A stretch of 64,000 nucleotides of DNA from positions 1,798,001-1,862,000 of the forward strand of contig NZ_CP132985.1 of the NCBI RefSeq assembly GCF_003286595.3, given 5' to 3'. Source of the stretch: Aerococcus mictus (lineage in GTDB: Bacteria > Bacillota > Bacilli > Lactobacillales > Aerococcaceae). The number at the start of each line of letters is the position of its first letter. Position 1 is the stretch's first letter. Of this stretch, positions 8,505 through 17,073 are shown in pieces. Below the pieces are notes generated by a model. That model searched no databases and was not told the origin of the DNA. It saw only the letters and a list, made by a program, of their open reading frames with translations. The position numbers were made by a program, and so were the translations under genes.

Positions 8505-8533
8505 ATAATACTCAAATCACTTGAACTTGTCAA
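8505..8533 (-). promoter_or_regulatory. Promoter of rplJ-rplL
   Basis: TTGACA at 8533-8528, 17-nt spacer, TATTAT at 8510-8505; start site near 8498, giving a leader of about 180 nt. A perfect -35 and near-perfect -10 fit a highly expressed operon. Confidence 0.85.
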
Positions 8534-8569
8534 CACTTCTTTTAAAAAATATCGACTTAGTTGTAAGTC

Positions 8570-8755
8570 GTTATGAGCATCCGTTCTGCTTTTGAAATGT
8601 GGTCGTTGAAAAGCCATGGCACCAGTTCGGGCCAAGGTCCCTCACTTAGCGAGCTTCAAACGGCTAGTACGGCTGATGCCTACTATCCGGTAATTCACAT
8701 CGCTTGCTTATTCATGGCTAACGACCCATTTCAAAGCGCCACTCCTGCTCATAAC
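8570..8755 (+). repeat. Family 2 structured repeat, copy 1
   Basis: Closed by GTTATGAGCA/TGCTCATAAC. Inside: GCTTTTGAAATG/CATTTCAAAGC, GGTCGTT/AACGACC, a one-sided GAAA bulge, AGCCATG/CATGGCT, a small GGG/CCC hairpin, AGCGA/TCGCT and an apical hairpin (ACGG..TAGTA..GGC/GCC). Related copies at 15951-16128 and 52031-52212 keep the pairing with different bases. Lies between rplA and the rplJ promoter. Strand is arbitrary until transcription is shown. Confidence 0.75.
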
Positions 8756-8794
8756 GATTTACCAAGTACATTTTATTTTAAGACTAATTGTAAG

Positions 8795-8828
8795 CAAAAA
8801 AAAGACCGTGATTTTTACCACAGTCTCT
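8795..8828 (-). terminator. Terminator of rplK-rplA
   Basis: Minus strand AGACTGTG/CACGGTCT hairpin with T8 tail, 12 nt beyond the rplA stop. Confidence 0.87.
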
Positions 8829-8840
8829 TCTTTCATTCAA

Positions 8841-9542
8841 TTAGATGTCTTCACCGATTGAGCTTGGGTCTACTTGGATACCAGGTCCCATGGTGGTGGT
8901 GATGACTAAGTTTCTGATGTAACGACCCTTAGCTGCAGCTGGTTTTTCACGAACTAAGGTATCATGAATAGCCTTGAAGTTTTCAAGTAAGTCTTCAGTG
9001 CTGAAGGAAACTTTACCAATTAAGGTATGAACGTTCCCACCGTTGTCAGCACGGTATTCAATTTGACCAGCTTTGATGTCGTTAACTGCTTTAGTCACAT
9101 CTTGGGTAACGGTACCAGTTTTAGGGTTAGGCATTAAACCTTTAGGTCCTAATACCCGACCTAAACGACCGATTTTACCCATCATGTCTGGGGTTGCTAC
9201 AACAACGTCAAAGTCCATCCAACCATCGTTGATTTTTTGAACTAAGTCGTCGTCGCCAACATAATCAGCACCTGCGTCTTTAGCTTCTTGAGCTTTTTCA
9301 CCTTGAGCAAAGACTAAAACAGTTTGGCTCTTACCGGTTCCTTTAGGTAGAACCATAGCCCCACGGATTTGTTGGTCGTTTTTCTTCACTTCAATCCCTA
9401 AACGGTAAGATACTTCAAAGGAAGCATCAAAATTAGCGAAGTCAATGTCTTTTAATAATTCGATAGCCTCTTTGGCATCGTATTTTTTAGTCGCATCGAT
9501 TTTTTCGTATGCTGCTTTTAATTTCTTAGATTGTTTTGCCAT
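8841..9542 (-). CDS. rplA: 50S ribosomal protein L1
   Basis: Binds the L1 stalk of 23S rRNA and represses its own operon. 233 residues with family signatures [18 protein letters not shown] and the [14 protein letters not shown] segment. Preceded in the rplK-rplA gap by a 23S-like GTGGGAGG hairpin (9562-9587), the probable L1 operator. Confidence 0.97.
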   Translation of the reverse strand: MAKQSKKLKAAYEKIDATKKYDAKEAIELLKDIDFANFDASFEVSYRLGIEVKKNDQQIRGAMVLPKGTGKSQTVLVFAQGEKAQEAKDAGADYVGDDDLVQKINDGWMDFDVVVATPDMMGKIGRLGRVLGPKGLMPNPKTGTVTQDVTKAVNDIKAGQIEYRADNGGNVHTLIGKVSFSTEDLLENFKAIHDTLVREKPAAAKGRYIRNLVITTTMGPGIQVDPSSIGEDI

Positions 9543-9561
9543 TTTATTTCATTCCTCCTAT

Positions 9562-9587
9562 GTGGTTTTAACGGATAGTCCTCCCAC
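9562..9587 (-). promoter_or_regulatory. Candidate L1-binding operator between rplK and rplA
   Basis: Minus strand GTGG-GAGGA closes with AAAA-CCAC, just upstream of the rplA ribosome-binding site. It mimics the L1 site of 23S rRNA (GTGGGAG core) and resembles the site at 10108-10142. Confidence 0.6.
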
Positions 9588-9650
9588 TCATAACACCGTA
9601 TTAGGCGTTATGGCGATTGACTGAGCGATCTAGACAACGTTTGCTAGGGA

Positions 9651-10076
9651 TTAGCCTTCTACAACGATTCCCATTGAACGTGCAGTACCTTCAATCAAAC
9701 GCATAGCAGCTTCAACGTCGGCTGCGTTAAGATCTTGCATTTTGGTTTCTGCAATTTCACGTACTTGATCTTTTGTTACGGTAGCGACTTTGTTCTTGTT
9801 AGGTTCGCCGGAACCTTTTTCCACATTAGCGGCTTTCTTCAATAAGTCTGCTGCTGGTGGGGTCTTGGTAACAAAAGTAAATGAACGGTCTTCATAAACA
9901 GTAATCACAACAGGAATAACGTATCCTTGTTGTTCTTGAGTTTTAGCGTTAAATTCTTTACAGAATCCCATAATGTTAATACCCGCTTGACCTAATGCAG
10001 GACCAACAGGTGGTGCAGGACTTGCTTGCCCAGCAGGGATTTGTAATTTAACAACTGAGTCTACTTTTTTAGCCAC
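9651..10076 (-). CDS. rplK: 50S ribosomal protein L11
   Basis: GTPase-centre protein. 141 residues: N-terminal Pro-rich domain ([20 protein letters not shown], the thiostrepton-binding prolines) and C-terminal rRNA-binding domain ([12 protein letters not shown]). First gene of the rplK-rplA operon, behind its own promoter and leader. Confidence 0.98.
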   Translation of the reverse strand: MAKKVDSVVKLQIPAGQASPAPPVGPALGQAGINIMGFCKEFNAKTQEQQGYVIPVVITVYEDRSFTFVTKTPPAADLLKKAANVEKGSGEPNKNKVATVTKDQVREIAETKMQDLNAADVEAAMRLIEGTARSMGIVVEG

Positions 10077-10107
10077 GAAACATTCCTCCTTAGTTCTTGT
10101 CCGTGTT

Positions 10108-10142
10108 GTGGTTTAGTGGAGTTTAAAGATTTCTCCTCCCAC
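10108..10142 (-). promoter_or_regulatory. Candidate L1-binding operator in the rplK leader
   Basis: Minus strand GTGG-GAGGAG at the 5' side and CTAAA-CCAC at the 3' side form a short stem around a purine-rich loop. Two such sites in one operon suggest L1 regulates both cistrons. Confidence 0.6.
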
Positions 10143-10180
10143 AGTTGTAGCGTCTTCTAAGAGGACGTACACAATTTATT

Positions 10181-10209
10181 ATTAAAGCACAAAGCAACAC
10201 ACTTTGCAA
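10181..10209 (-). promoter_or_regulatory. Promoter of rplK-rplA
   Basis: TTGCAA at 10209-10204, 17-nt spacer, TTTAAT at 10186-10181. Lies in the gap after the small membrane-protein gene, giving a leader of ~95 nt. Confidence 0.65.
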
Positions 10210-10217
10210 GTGATATT

Positions 10218-10496
10218 TTATCTTTTCTCCATTTGGTCACTACGGTAGCGGTGTCGGTAATTATAGTAGGCACTATAGGCCATCCCAAATAGGATAGCTA
10301 AGGGGAGGACGGTCAGCCAGGCGAGCGAAGCCACAAAGAGATTCCAGCCACTCACTAAGACTTGGCCCAGTCCGGCTCCCAATAAGGTCCAGAAGATACA
10401 AGGCAGGATAGCGCCCGCTTTGACCTTGTGGTTGAGCACTTGACCCAACAAGCTACCGATAACAACCGCCAATAAAAATAGCCATAACCAAGCCAT
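10218..10496 (-). CDS. Small integral membrane protein of unknown function
   Basis: 92 residues, three probable membrane segments (about residues 3-20, 30-50 and 55-78) ending in a basic cytoplasmic tail (NYRHRYRSDQMEKR). It has glycines spaced in the first segment (VVIGSLLGQVL). I do not recognise the family. It lies between nusG and rplK, where B. subtilis and most Firmicutes have no gene, so it looks like a lineage-specific insertion in the core block. Likely read with nusG (gap 32 nt). Confidence 0.7.
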   Translation of the reverse strand: MAWLWLFLLAVVIGSLLGQVLNHKVKAGAILPCIFWTLLGAGLGQVLVSGWNLFVASLAWLTVLPLAILFGMAYSAYYNYRHRYRSDQMEKR

Positions 10497-10528
10497 GTCC
10501 TACTCCTCCCCTCGTCAATGAACTAGAC

Positions 10529-11089
10529 TTAGGCGTCTAGCTTATCCACTTGGTCAAAGTCCACTTCAGCAATGGTTTCCCGACCAAACATTTCAATAGT
10601 TAATTTGAGTTTTTGGTGTTCTTCGTCGATTTCTTCAATCCGACCCTCTAAACCAAGGAAGGCGCCATCGATAACTTCCACCACTTCGCCATCTTCAAAG
10701 CTAATATCACGTTTAGGCGCAGAGATACCTTGAGAACGTAAGAGACGGTGAACTTCATCTGGAAGTAAGGGGACGGGCTTAGACCCTTGACCGTGAGAGC
10801 CGAGGAAACCGGTCACGTTAGGGGTATTGCGGACCACGAACCAGGCTTCGTCACTCATAATCATTTCCACGAAGACATAACCCGGGAAGGTTTGGGTCTT
10901 GACTACTTTTTCTTGGCCTGATTTGGTTTTTTGTAATTTTTCTTCTTCTGGAACGACCACACGGAAGATATATTCTTCCATATCCATGGAAGTAATCCGG
11001 CTTTCCAAGTTTTCTTTGACTTTATTTTCGTATCCTGAATAGGTATGCAGGACATACCATTGTTTTTGTGGTTCAATTTCAGTCGCCAT
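10529..11089 (-). CDS. nusG: Transcription termination/antitermination factor NusG
   Basis: 186 residues. NGN domain with WYVLHTYSGYENKVKENLE, the PGYVFVEM core and a C-terminal KOW domain (EVVEVIDGAFLGLEGRIEEI). Tethers RNA polymerase to ribosomes and modulates pausing. Start ATG 11089 behind GGAGAG. Preceded by a terminator that separates it from secE, so nusG is reached by partial read-through or a promoter I did not identify. Confidence 0.97.
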   Translation of the reverse strand: MATEIEPQKQWYVLHTYSGYENKVKENLESRITSMDMEEYIFRVVVPEEEKLQKTKSGQEKVVKTQTFPGYVFVEMIMSDEAWFVVRNTPNVTGFLGSHGQGSKPVPLLPDEVHRLLRSQGISAPKRDISFEDGEVVEVIDGAFLGLEGRIEEIDEEHQKLKLTIEMFGRETIAEVDFDQVDKLDA

Positions 11090-11114
11090 AACTCTCTCCT
11101 TTTTATCCTAAATG

Positions 11115-11142
11115 AAAAAACCTTCCGCTAGGGAAAGGTCCT
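11115..11142 (-). terminator. Terminator between secE and nusG
   Basis: Minus strand ACCTTTCC/GGAAGGT hairpin with a CTAGC loop and T6, 72 nt after secE and 26 nt before nusG. Likely sets the secE:nusG expression ratio. Confidence 0.75.
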
Positions 11143-11213
11143 TGTTTACTTGCTGTTATTATACCACACTCACAAAGAGAGGCAAGCGCCCAGTAGGCGG
11201 CCTGTCTGTCCCT

Positions 11214-11378
11214 TTAGAGTTGAATATAGAGGTTAAATAATTGGGTGACGATCTCATCAGTGAGCCCTAAGAAGACGGCCATGATGATAATGGTAACGAT
11301 AACGATCGCGGTGTCGCGACGTAATTCACGTCCGCTCGGCCAGGTGACCTTTTTTAGTTCTTTAAATGCGTTAATCAT
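11214..11378 (-). CDS. secE: Preprotein translocase subunit SecE
   Basis: 54-residue single-span essential subunit of SecYEG. Starts MINAFKELKKVTWPSG, the amphipathic helix plus the VTWPS motif diagnostic of SecE, followed by one membrane segment (about residues 24-45). It was found by translating the gap between rpmG and nusG. RBS GGAGAG lies 4 nt before the ATG. Canonical order rpmG-secE-nusG. Confidence 0.96.
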   Translation of the reverse strand: MINAFKELKKVTWPSGRELRRDTAIVIVTIIIMAVFLGLTDEIVTQLFNLYIQL

Positions 11379-11400
11379 ATGCTCTCCTCAATAACTAATC

Positions 11401-11553
11401 CTACTTGGTTTCCTTATGCAAGGTGTGCTTGTTACAAAAGCGACAGTACTTTTTTACTTCAAGTCGCTCGGTACGGGCCGTGTTATTACTTTTAATGGTG
11501 TAATTACGAGACCCACACTCAGAACAAGCTAAAATGATTTTATTGGATGCCAT
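11401..11553 (-). CDS. rpmG: 50S ribosomal protein L33
   Basis: 50 residues with two CxxC pairs (CSEC and CRFC), so the zinc-binding form of L33. Start ATG 11553 has AAGGGG upstream; a longer open frame to 11697 is not used because L33 homologues begin at this Met. First cistron of the rpmG-secE-nusG unit. Confidence 0.95.
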   Translation of the reverse strand: MASNKIILACSECGSRNYTIKSNNTARTERLEVKKYCRFCNKHTLHKETK

Positions 11554-11584
11554 AGTCAAGCCCCTTTTCTCTTCCATCTTAAAC

Positions 11585-11613
11585 ATGGTAACGACTTTAA
11601 GTAGTAAAGTCAA
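11585..11613 (-). promoter_or_regulatory. Promoter of rpmG-secE-nusG
   Basis: TTGACT at 11613-11608, 17-nt spacer, TACCAT at 11590-11585, in the short gap after sigH. Confidence 0.6.
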
Positions 11614-11641
11614 CTTTTTCTTAGGAAAAGTGCCCGGCCAG

Positions 11642-12256
11642 TTAATCCTCTTCCGCCTGGTGACGGCGCCACTTGGCCCGTAAGCGGTAATAGGCATGTC
11701 TCACCTGCTTGGTTGACACCCCTAATTCTTGGGCCAAGGTCTCATCACTTTTTTGGGCCAGGTGACCATTTAAGACCGCCCTTTCTAAGGGAGATAGGGT
11801 CAGCTGGTAAGATTGATAGCTTTCCTTCAATAGATAGGCCTGGTCCGGACTGGAATAATGCCGTTGGGGAATCTGGTTAAGGAAGGCAGGCCCTCCGTCC
11901 TCACAAACGATTCCGTCATAGTAGACCCTTTTGGCCTTGGGAAGGCGTTTTTTGGAAGCTTGCTTACGCATTTGGTCAATGATCCGACTTTCAATTCGTC
12001 GCCCTAAGGCAGAAAAAAGACTATAGCTGTAACCCAGGGCCTGGAAGTCCTGGCAGACTTCATAGAGACTGATGGCCGCTAATTGAAAATAGTCATCTAC
12101 ATCTTCAATATGGCCGTAATACTTACGCAAAAAGAAATAAACGGTTGAACGATGGCGCTCATATAAAACTTCAAAGGCCTGGTCATCGCGGCCTTCCACT
12201 AACAAATGAATTAAATCTTGGTTTTCCATTTCCTCATAGGAAAGCATTTCTTCCAC
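11642..12256 (-). CDS. sigH: Sigma-70 family RNA polymerase factor, SigH/ComX-like
   Basis: 204 residues. Region 2 ([20 protein letters not shown] to [14 protein letters not shown]) and region 4 with a helix-turn-helix ([40 protein letters not shown]). Position between yacP and rpmG is exactly that of sigH in B. subtilis, where it drives post-exponential genes; in Lactobacillales the equivalent often drives late competence genes. The role here, including any competence role, is inference; no com genes are in the window. Confidence 0.85.
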   Translation of the reverse strand: MEEMLSYEEMENQDLIHLLVEGRDDQAFEVLYERHRSTVYFFLRKYYGHIEDVDDYFQLAAISLYEVCQDFQALGYSYSLFSALGRRIESRIIDQMRKQASKKRLPKAKRVYYDGIVCEDGGPAFLNQIPQRHYSSPDQAYLLKESYQSYQLTLSPLERAVLNGHLAQKSDETLAQELGVSTKQVRHAYYRLRAKWRRHQAEED

Positions 12257-12268
12257 GGTATCACTCCA

Positions 12269-12811
12269 TTACTCCTCACTCTGACTGAGATCATCCAGCA
12301 GGTTCTTGAGCGTTTGTAATTGGTGAAAGGTCCACGGATTTCGCCTTTGATAATTCAAGGCGAGCCGGTCGTGATTCTTTTCGCCCCGGCGGATCTTTTT
12401 TTCGGTTTGCTGAACATTCTTTAAGAGTTCCAGGGCGGATTGGCGAATAGCCCCCTGTTGAAAGACCAGCCGCTGTTCAGCCAGGTCAGAGGTAGCGACC
12501 GTGACATTGGTCAAGACGCCCACCTGGCGCTGGATCATGGCTTCAATGTAGGAGTCTGCCGTCTGCCCTTCAGCAGTAAAGACTACATTCAAGCGGTACT
12601 TCTTATAAGACTTGGAGAGTCCCGGGACAAACATGGCATCAAAAACTACCCAGCATGCCAAGGCATGGTAAGCCGCATAATTAGACAAGCGCTGTAGCAA
12701 TTGGTCGCGGGCGCCTTCAATATCGTCTTGGCCCTTGAGTTTAACCAGTTCTGGCCAAGCCCCGATCATATTATAGCCATCCACAATAAGTACTTCCCTG
12801 CGCATACACAT
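12269..12811 (-). CDS. yacP: NYN-domain ribosome-associated endoribonuclease, YacP/Rae1-like
   Basis: 180 residues. Begins with the PIN-like NYN motif EVLIVDGYNMIGAWPEL; conserved acidic residues recur (ADSYIEAMIQ, VATSDLAEQ). In B. subtilis this protein (Rae1) cuts mRNA in the ribosomal A site. Start either ATG 12811 or the ATG two codons later; an AAGGTGG box lies just upstream. Between rlmB and sigH, the conserved order. Confidence 0.88.
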   Translation of the reverse strand: MCMRREVLIVDGYNMIGAWPELVKLKGQDDIEGARDQLLQRLSNYAAYHALACWVVFDAMFVPGLSKSYKKYRLNVVFTAEGQTADSYIEAMIQRQVGVLTNVTVATSDLAEQRLVFQQGAIRQSALELLKNVQQTEKKIRRGEKNHDRLALNYQRRNPWTFHQLQTLKNLLDDLSQSEE

Positions 12812-12830
12812 TTCACCACCTTGGCATTTC

Positions 12831-13592
12831 TTAAGGGGTCAGCCGCCTTTTCCCATAGACTTCATACATGACTAAAGCTGCCGCCACACTGGCATTCAAG
12901 CTCTGAACATGGCCCCGCATAGGAATGGTTAATACCCCATCTAAGGACTTTTTGACCCGGGGAGAAATCCCCTTCTCTTCGTTACCAATGACTACGGCGA
13001 TTGGTAAGCTGGCATCCATGTCCCAATAGTCTTGGCCTTCCATGTCGGTACCAAAGACCCACAGACCCCTTTCCTTCAACACTTCAATGGTTTGGGTCAA
13101 GTTGGTTACCCGGGCTACGGGCAGGTATTCAATGGCCCCAGTCGAAATCTTAGCCACGGTCGGGGTCACTCCAGCTGCCCGGTGCTTAGGAATAATAATT
13201 CCATGTGCCCCACAGGCATCCGCCGTCCGTAAAATACTGCCCAGGTTATGGGGGTCCATAATCCCGTCCAAGAGGATAAAGAAAGGATCTTCCTCGCAGT
13301 CTTTAGCCACTTGGAATAAATCATCCACACTATAATACTGGTAGGCTGCCACTTCTAAAACAAAACCTTGGTGGTTCGCTCCTTGGGTCAACTGATCCAA
13401 ATCGCGCTTAGACCGATAGCTGATGGGAATCTGGCGATCCTTCAAGCCCTTTTCGACTGCTTGATGGCGTTTAGAATGTTGGCCTTCTTGCAGGTAGGCT
13501 TGGTAGATTTCTTGTGAGCTGTCCAGGGCGGCTTGGACCGCATGGTAGCCCAAAACGAAATCTTTTGGCGATTTTTTTGACTTAGGACTCAT
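12831..13592 (-). CDS. rlmB: 23S rRNA (guanosine-2'-O-)-methyltransferase RlmB
   Basis: SpoU-class (knotted) 2'-O methyltransferase, 253 residues. N-terminal L30e-like substrate-binding domain (FVLGYHAVQAAL), then SPOUT motifs: DGIMDPHNLGSILRTADACG, VIGNEEKGISP and IPMRGHVQSLNASVAAA. Start overlaps the 3' end of mrnC by 11 nt, implying translational coupling. Confidence 0.93.
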   Translation of the reverse strand: MSPKSKKSPKDFVLGYHAVQAALDSSQEIYQAYLQEGQHSKRHQAVEKGLKDRQIPISYRSKRDLDQLTQGANHQGFVLEVAAYQYYSVDDLFQVAKDCEEDPFFILLDGIMDPHNLGSILRTADACGAHGIIIPKHRAAGVTPTVAKISTGAIEYLPVARVTNLTQTIEVLKERGLWVFGTDMEGQDYWDMDASLPIAVVIGNEEKGISPRVKKSLDGVLTIPMRGHVQSLNASVAAALVMYEVYGKRRLTP

Positions 13593-13986
13593 CCTTATCC
13601 TCCTCTAAGTATGCAAAGCTGGCTTGGCTCAAGGCCTGGAAGCGGTCGGTATCCACCAGGTATAAGTAGCCCATTAAGGCTTCCAAACCCGTCGCTAGCC
13701 GGTAGGAATGGATATCCGCATTTTTAGCTGAGCTGTGACTTTGGCTGTTACGTCCCCGCTTAAAAATACTAATTTCGCTTTCAGTTAAAGCCTGACTATC
13801 CAGCAAGTGCTTGACCAGTTTAGCTTGGGCCTTGGCACTGACAAAGTGGGTGGCCCGCTCATGAAGATCATGGGGGCGGGTGAGACCACTAGCCACTAGA
13901 TGGGTCCGTACCTGGATTTCCCAGGCGGCGTCACCCAGATAAGCCAGGGTCAGGCCGCTTAATTGTTTGACTGCCTTCTTATCCAT
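13582..13986 (-). CDS. mrnC: Mini-ribonuclease 3
   Basis: 134 residues, an RNase III catalytic domain without the dsRNA-binding domain; LTLAYLGDAAWEIQVRTHL carries the conserved acidic residue region, and FKRGRNSQSHS and ATGLEALMGYLYL complete the domain. It matures the ends of 23S rRNA in B. subtilis. Start codon touches the cysS stop. Confidence 0.93.
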   Translation of the reverse strand: MDKKAVKQLSGLTLAYLGDAAWEIQVRTHLVASGLTRPHDLHERATHFVSAKAQAKLVKHLLDSQALTESEISIFKRGRNSQSHSSAKNADIHSYRLATGLEALMGYLYLVDTDRFQALSQASFAYLEEDKDES

Positions 13987-15401
13987 TATTTACTTCTTCT
14001 CCAACGGGTTCCTTGCGGGGTGTCATCCAAGATGATCCCTTGGTCAAGTAACTCTTGGCGGATGGCATCACTGCGGTCATAGTCCTTATCCAAGCGGGCT
14101 TGGTCTCTTTCTTCAATGAGGGCTTGGACTTCACTATCCAGGATAGTCGCATCTTGAAATTCAATGCCGATAATAGCTAACCATTGGCTAAGTTGTTGGT
14201 CATAGGCCTCAAGAACTGCTTGGGAAACTTGCGGAGCTTCCATATAGATATTAATCCGTTTGAGGGCTTCATAAATCACTGTTAAGGCGTTAGGAACATT
14301 GAAATCATCATCCATAACTTGGATAAAATGTTCATCCAGGGCCTGTAATTCACCTAATTCTTTCTCATCATCTGCTAGACTTTCCTTAGCATCTTGTAAA
14401 CGATAGTTGATATTATCATGGGCGGTTTGCAAGCGTTCCAAGTTTCTTTGGGCTTCTTCCAAGTTGCTGTGGCTGAACTTGAGCGGAGCCCGGTAGTGGG
14501 CACTGGCTAGGAAGAAGCGCACGATGGTCGGTTCGACTTCTTTCAAAAGGTCATGAGCGAGGACAAAATTACCTAAGGACTTACTCATCTTTTCCCCGTC
14601 GTCACCCATAGTCACAAAGCCGTTATGTAACCAGTAGTTCACAAAGGTTTTTCCGGTCCGGGCTTCCGATTGGGCCCGTTCATTTTCATGGTGAGGGAAG
14701 ACTAAGTCTGCGCCGCCACCGTGAATATCCAAGGTATCGGCGAGGTAACGGGTAGACATGACCGAGCATTCAATATGCCAACCAGGCCGTCCTGCCCCCC
14801 ATGGGGAATCCCAGGAAGGTTCGCCGGCCTTAGCCGCCTTCCAGAGGGCAAAGTCCACGCTATCCTCTTTCTTGCCTTGTTCATCGGCACTCACACGCTC
14901 GCTGGCACCGCTTCTTAAGTCATCAATGGATTGGTCACTCAATTTGCCGTAAGAAGAAAAACTCCGGGCCCGGTAATAGACATCTCCGTCCACCACATAG
15001 GCATAGTCCTTATCCACCAGGTCTTGGACAAATTCAATAATAGCGTCAATATTTTCCAGAACCCGGGGATTGAGGGTCGCCCGTTTGACATTAAGCTTGT
15101 CAATATCTTCATAGTAGGCGGCAATATATTTGTCAGCAACTTCACGGCTAGTGATTCCTTCTTCTTGGCTGCGTTTAATAATTTTATCGTCAACGTCGGT
15201 GAAGTTAGAGACAAAGTTCACTTCATAGCCGCGGTATTCCAAATAGCGACGGATCACGTCAAAGGCCACAATACTGCGGGCATTACCGATGTGAATATAG
15301 TTGTAGACAGTTGGTCCACACACATACATATTCACCTTACCGTCATTAATGGGGTGAAATTCTTCTTTCGCTTTGGTTAAGGTATTGTAAACTGTTAACA
15401 T
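13986..15401 (-). CDS. cysS: Cysteinyl-tRNA synthetase
   Basis: 471 residues, class I aminoacyl-tRNA synthetase. HIGH-type motif PTVYNYIHIGNARS, Zn ligands around CGPTVYN, HIECSVMS and HHENERAQSE, and KMSKS (GEKMSKSLGN). Head gene of the cysS-mrnC-rlmB-yacP-sigH series. Unlike B. subtilis no cysE precedes it; an 800-bp non-coding stretch does. I find no T-box motif there. Confidence 0.97.
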   Translation of the reverse strand: MLTVYNTLTKAKEEFHPINDGKVNMYVCGPTVYNYIHIGNARSIVAFDVIRRYLEYRGYEVNFVSNFTDVDDKIIKRSQEEGITSREVADKYIAAYYEDIDKLNVKRATLNPRVLENIDAIIEFVQDLVDKDYAYVVDGDVYYRARSFSSYGKLSDQSIDDLRSGASERVSADEQGKKEDSVDFALWKAAKAGEPSWDSPWGAGRPGWHIECSVMSTRYLADTLDIHGGGADLVFPHHENERAQSEARTGKTFVNYWLHNGFVTMGDDGEKMSKSLGNFVLAHDLLKEVEPTIVRFFLASAHYRAPLKFSHSNLEEAQRNLERLQTAHDNINYRLQDAKESLADDEKELGELQALDEHFIQVMDDDFNVPNALTVIYEALKRINIYMEAPQVSQAVLEAYDQQLSQWLAIIGIEFQDATILDSEVQALIEERDQARLDKDYDRSDAIRQELLDQGIILDDTPQGTRWRRSK

Positions 15402-15454
15402 TTTTAAAATCCCTTCAGCAATAAATTCAATAGTTCAAATAGAATCTTAGGACC

Positions 15455-15484
15455 ATTTTACCATTGATTGCCGCTTTTTAACAA
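15455..15484 (-). promoter_or_regulatory. Proximal cysS promoter
   Basis: TTGTTA at 15484-15479, 18-nt spacer, TAAAAT at 15460-15455; leader about 45 nt. Confidence 0.55.
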
Positions 15485-15575
15485 TCTCTCCTTAATAAGC
15501 CGTGACCTCTGGCATCCTCCTCTCCCGGGATCATTCTTTTTAGCAGGGAATAAATAAGATTCTCCCTGCTCCTTC

Positions 15576-15605
15576 ATTAAAGCCAATCCCCTCAGAAAGT
15601 GTCAA
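15576..15605 (-). promoter_or_regulatory. Distal cysS promoter
   Basis: TTGACA at 15605-15600, 18-nt spacer, TTTAAT at 15581-15576. The leader from here contains a perfect hairpin AGCAGGGA/TCCCTGCT (15541-15570) without a T-run. Confidence 0.55.
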
Positions 15606-15950
15606 CCAAGCCCGTGTTAGTGGGATTTTCCACTCTAAAATTAGCCATCATTTTCAGCTATAAAAATTCACTTCTTTGCAATACAAGATGCCCTGAGTTT
15701 CTCTTGATCAGCCCTGATTAAAAAGGGATATCTTATTCAGGAAATGAAAGCGATCTCATGAGAATGGACTAAGAGGAAATTAAAGTTCCTCTCGGCTGAA
15801 CAAAAATAAGGGCCATAAAGCGGGAGAAAAGGATATTTTAAATCGGTAACAGCAAATAATAAAAGAAGAAGGCTAGCCAAGCCAAGAAAAAAGATCTTTA
15901 CCTTTTTCTGTTGGTGAATAGTTATTTAACAAAATTTGTTTGAATAGCCA
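15606..15950. other. Non-coding stretch between cysS promoter and family 2 repeat
   Basis: AT-rich. I see only short inverted repeats (for example AGAGGAA/TTCCTCT near 15770-15792), no open frame of gene quality and no tRNA-like fold. Confidence 0.4.
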
Positions 15951-16128
15951 AGAGCAGAAGTGGCGCTTTGAATTTCGGCTTTAACCATGAACAAGCAAGC
16001 GATGTGAAATACGGATAGTAGGCTGAAAGCCGTACTAGCCGTTTGAAGCTCGCTAGGTGAGAGACCTAGAGCTCGAACCGATGCCATGGTTTTCAAAGCC
16101 AACATTCAAAAGCAGAACGTATGCTCAT
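15951..16128 (-). repeat. Family 2 structured repeat, copy 2
   Basis: Minus-strand reading matches copy 1: GAGCA/TGCTC closing stem, GCTTTTGAAT/ATTCAAAGC, GGCTTT/AAAGCC (GGTCGTT/AACGACC in copy 1), GAAA bulge, ACCATG/CATGGT (AGCCATG/CATGGCT in copy 1), GAG/CTC small hairpin, apical hairpin ACGG..TAGTA/TACTA..CCGT. The base changes are paired, so folding has been conserved. Confidence 0.75.
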
Positions 16129-16150
16129 TTACACAATTTGACAAACAAAT

Positions 16151-16181
16151 AAAAAGGCCCTGACCTTAGTCAGCAGCCTCT
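16151..16181 (-). terminator. Terminator of pncB-nadE
   Basis: Minus strand CTGAC/GTCAG stem extended by GGC/GCC with a T5 tail, 17 nt after the nadE stop. Confidence 0.8.
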
Positions 16182-16197
16182 TTCATTCTTTATCCAA

Positions 16198-17028
16198 TTA
16201 TTCCCGCCACCAGGTGTCATAAAGGTTAATCGGCAGGTGGCGTTTATGTTGAGATTTTTGATACCAGTTTTCGATGGTTTGAGCGTCTTGGTCACTGACG
16301 TCTTGACCTTCCAGATAATCATCAATGGCTGGATAGGAAACCCCCAAAGCCTCTTCATCCGGCAATTGGGGCCGGTCATCTTCTAAGTCAGCAGTGGGCA
16401 CCTTGTCATAGAGGTGGGGTGGACAATTCAAGGCCTTGAGTAACTGTTTGCCTTGACGCTTGTTTAAGCGCCAGAGAGGAACAATATCAGAGGCTCCGTC
16501 ACCAAACTTGGTATAAAAACCAGTTACGGCTTCAGCAGCATGGTCAGTCCCTACCACGACCCCACTGCATTGGCCGGCGATGGCATATTGGACCACCATC
16601 CGTTGACGGGCCTTAATATTTCCCTTGTTGAAGTCGGAGAGCTCCAGTCCCGCTTCCGCTAAGGCGGTCACTTGCTGGTCAACTGCCCCTTTAATATTGA
16701 CATCCAGGACCTGGTCAGGCTGGATAAAATCCAGGGCATCCTTGACATCTTGGGCATCGGACTGTTGGCCATAAGGCAGGGTGACTGCAATAAACTGATA
16801 AGCTTGGTCCTGGGTCGCTTGGCGGATTTGTTCAATGGCCATTTGGCACAACTTCCCCGCCAGGGTTGAGTCCTGCCCCCCACTGATCCCTAGCACTAAA
16901 GTTTTCAGAAAGGGATAGCGCTTGAGGTAGTCAGTAATAAAGGTCAGGCTGCGCTCGATTTCATCATCACTGTCGATGCTAGGCGCCACTTTTAAGGCTT
17001 GGATAATCTCTGCTTGTTGTTGTCGCAT
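16198..17028 (-). CDS. nadE: Ammonia-dependent NAD synthetase
   Basis: Converts nicotinate adenine dinucleotide to NAD with ATP and ammonia. 276 residues from ATG 17028 ([14 protein letters not shown]), matching the ~275-residue E. coli-type enzyme; AGGAG lies 9 nt upstream, and the ten-codon longer frame has no homologous N-terminus. PP-loop [15 protein letters not shown] and the [19 protein letters not shown] core are intact. No glutaminase domain, so it uses free ammonia. Follows pncB by about 45 nt as one NAD-salvage operon. Confidence 0.95.
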   Translation of the reverse strand: MRQQQAEIIQALKVAPSIDSDDEIERSLTFITDYLKRYPFLKTLVLGISGGQDSTLAGKLCQMAIEQIRQATQDQAYQFIAVTLPYGQQSDAQDVKDALDFIQPDQVLDVNIKGAVDQQVTALAEAGLELSDFNKGNIKARQRMVVQYAIAGQCSGVVVGTDHAAEAVTGFYTKFGDGASDIVPLWRLNKRQGKQLLKALNCPPHLYDKVPTADLEDDRPQLPDEEALGVSYPAIDDYLEGQDVSDQDAQTIENWYQKSQHKRHLPINLYDTWWRE

Positions 17029-17073
17029 GGTCTTATTCTCCTCATCTTCCTGCTGCAATCGGAGCTGGTCGAA

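Noticed and set aside
15402..15780. T-box riboswitch upstream of cysS
   Set aside because: The T-box sequence and a specifier-loop architecture are not found; two ordinary promoters and a non-terminating hairpin explain the leader.
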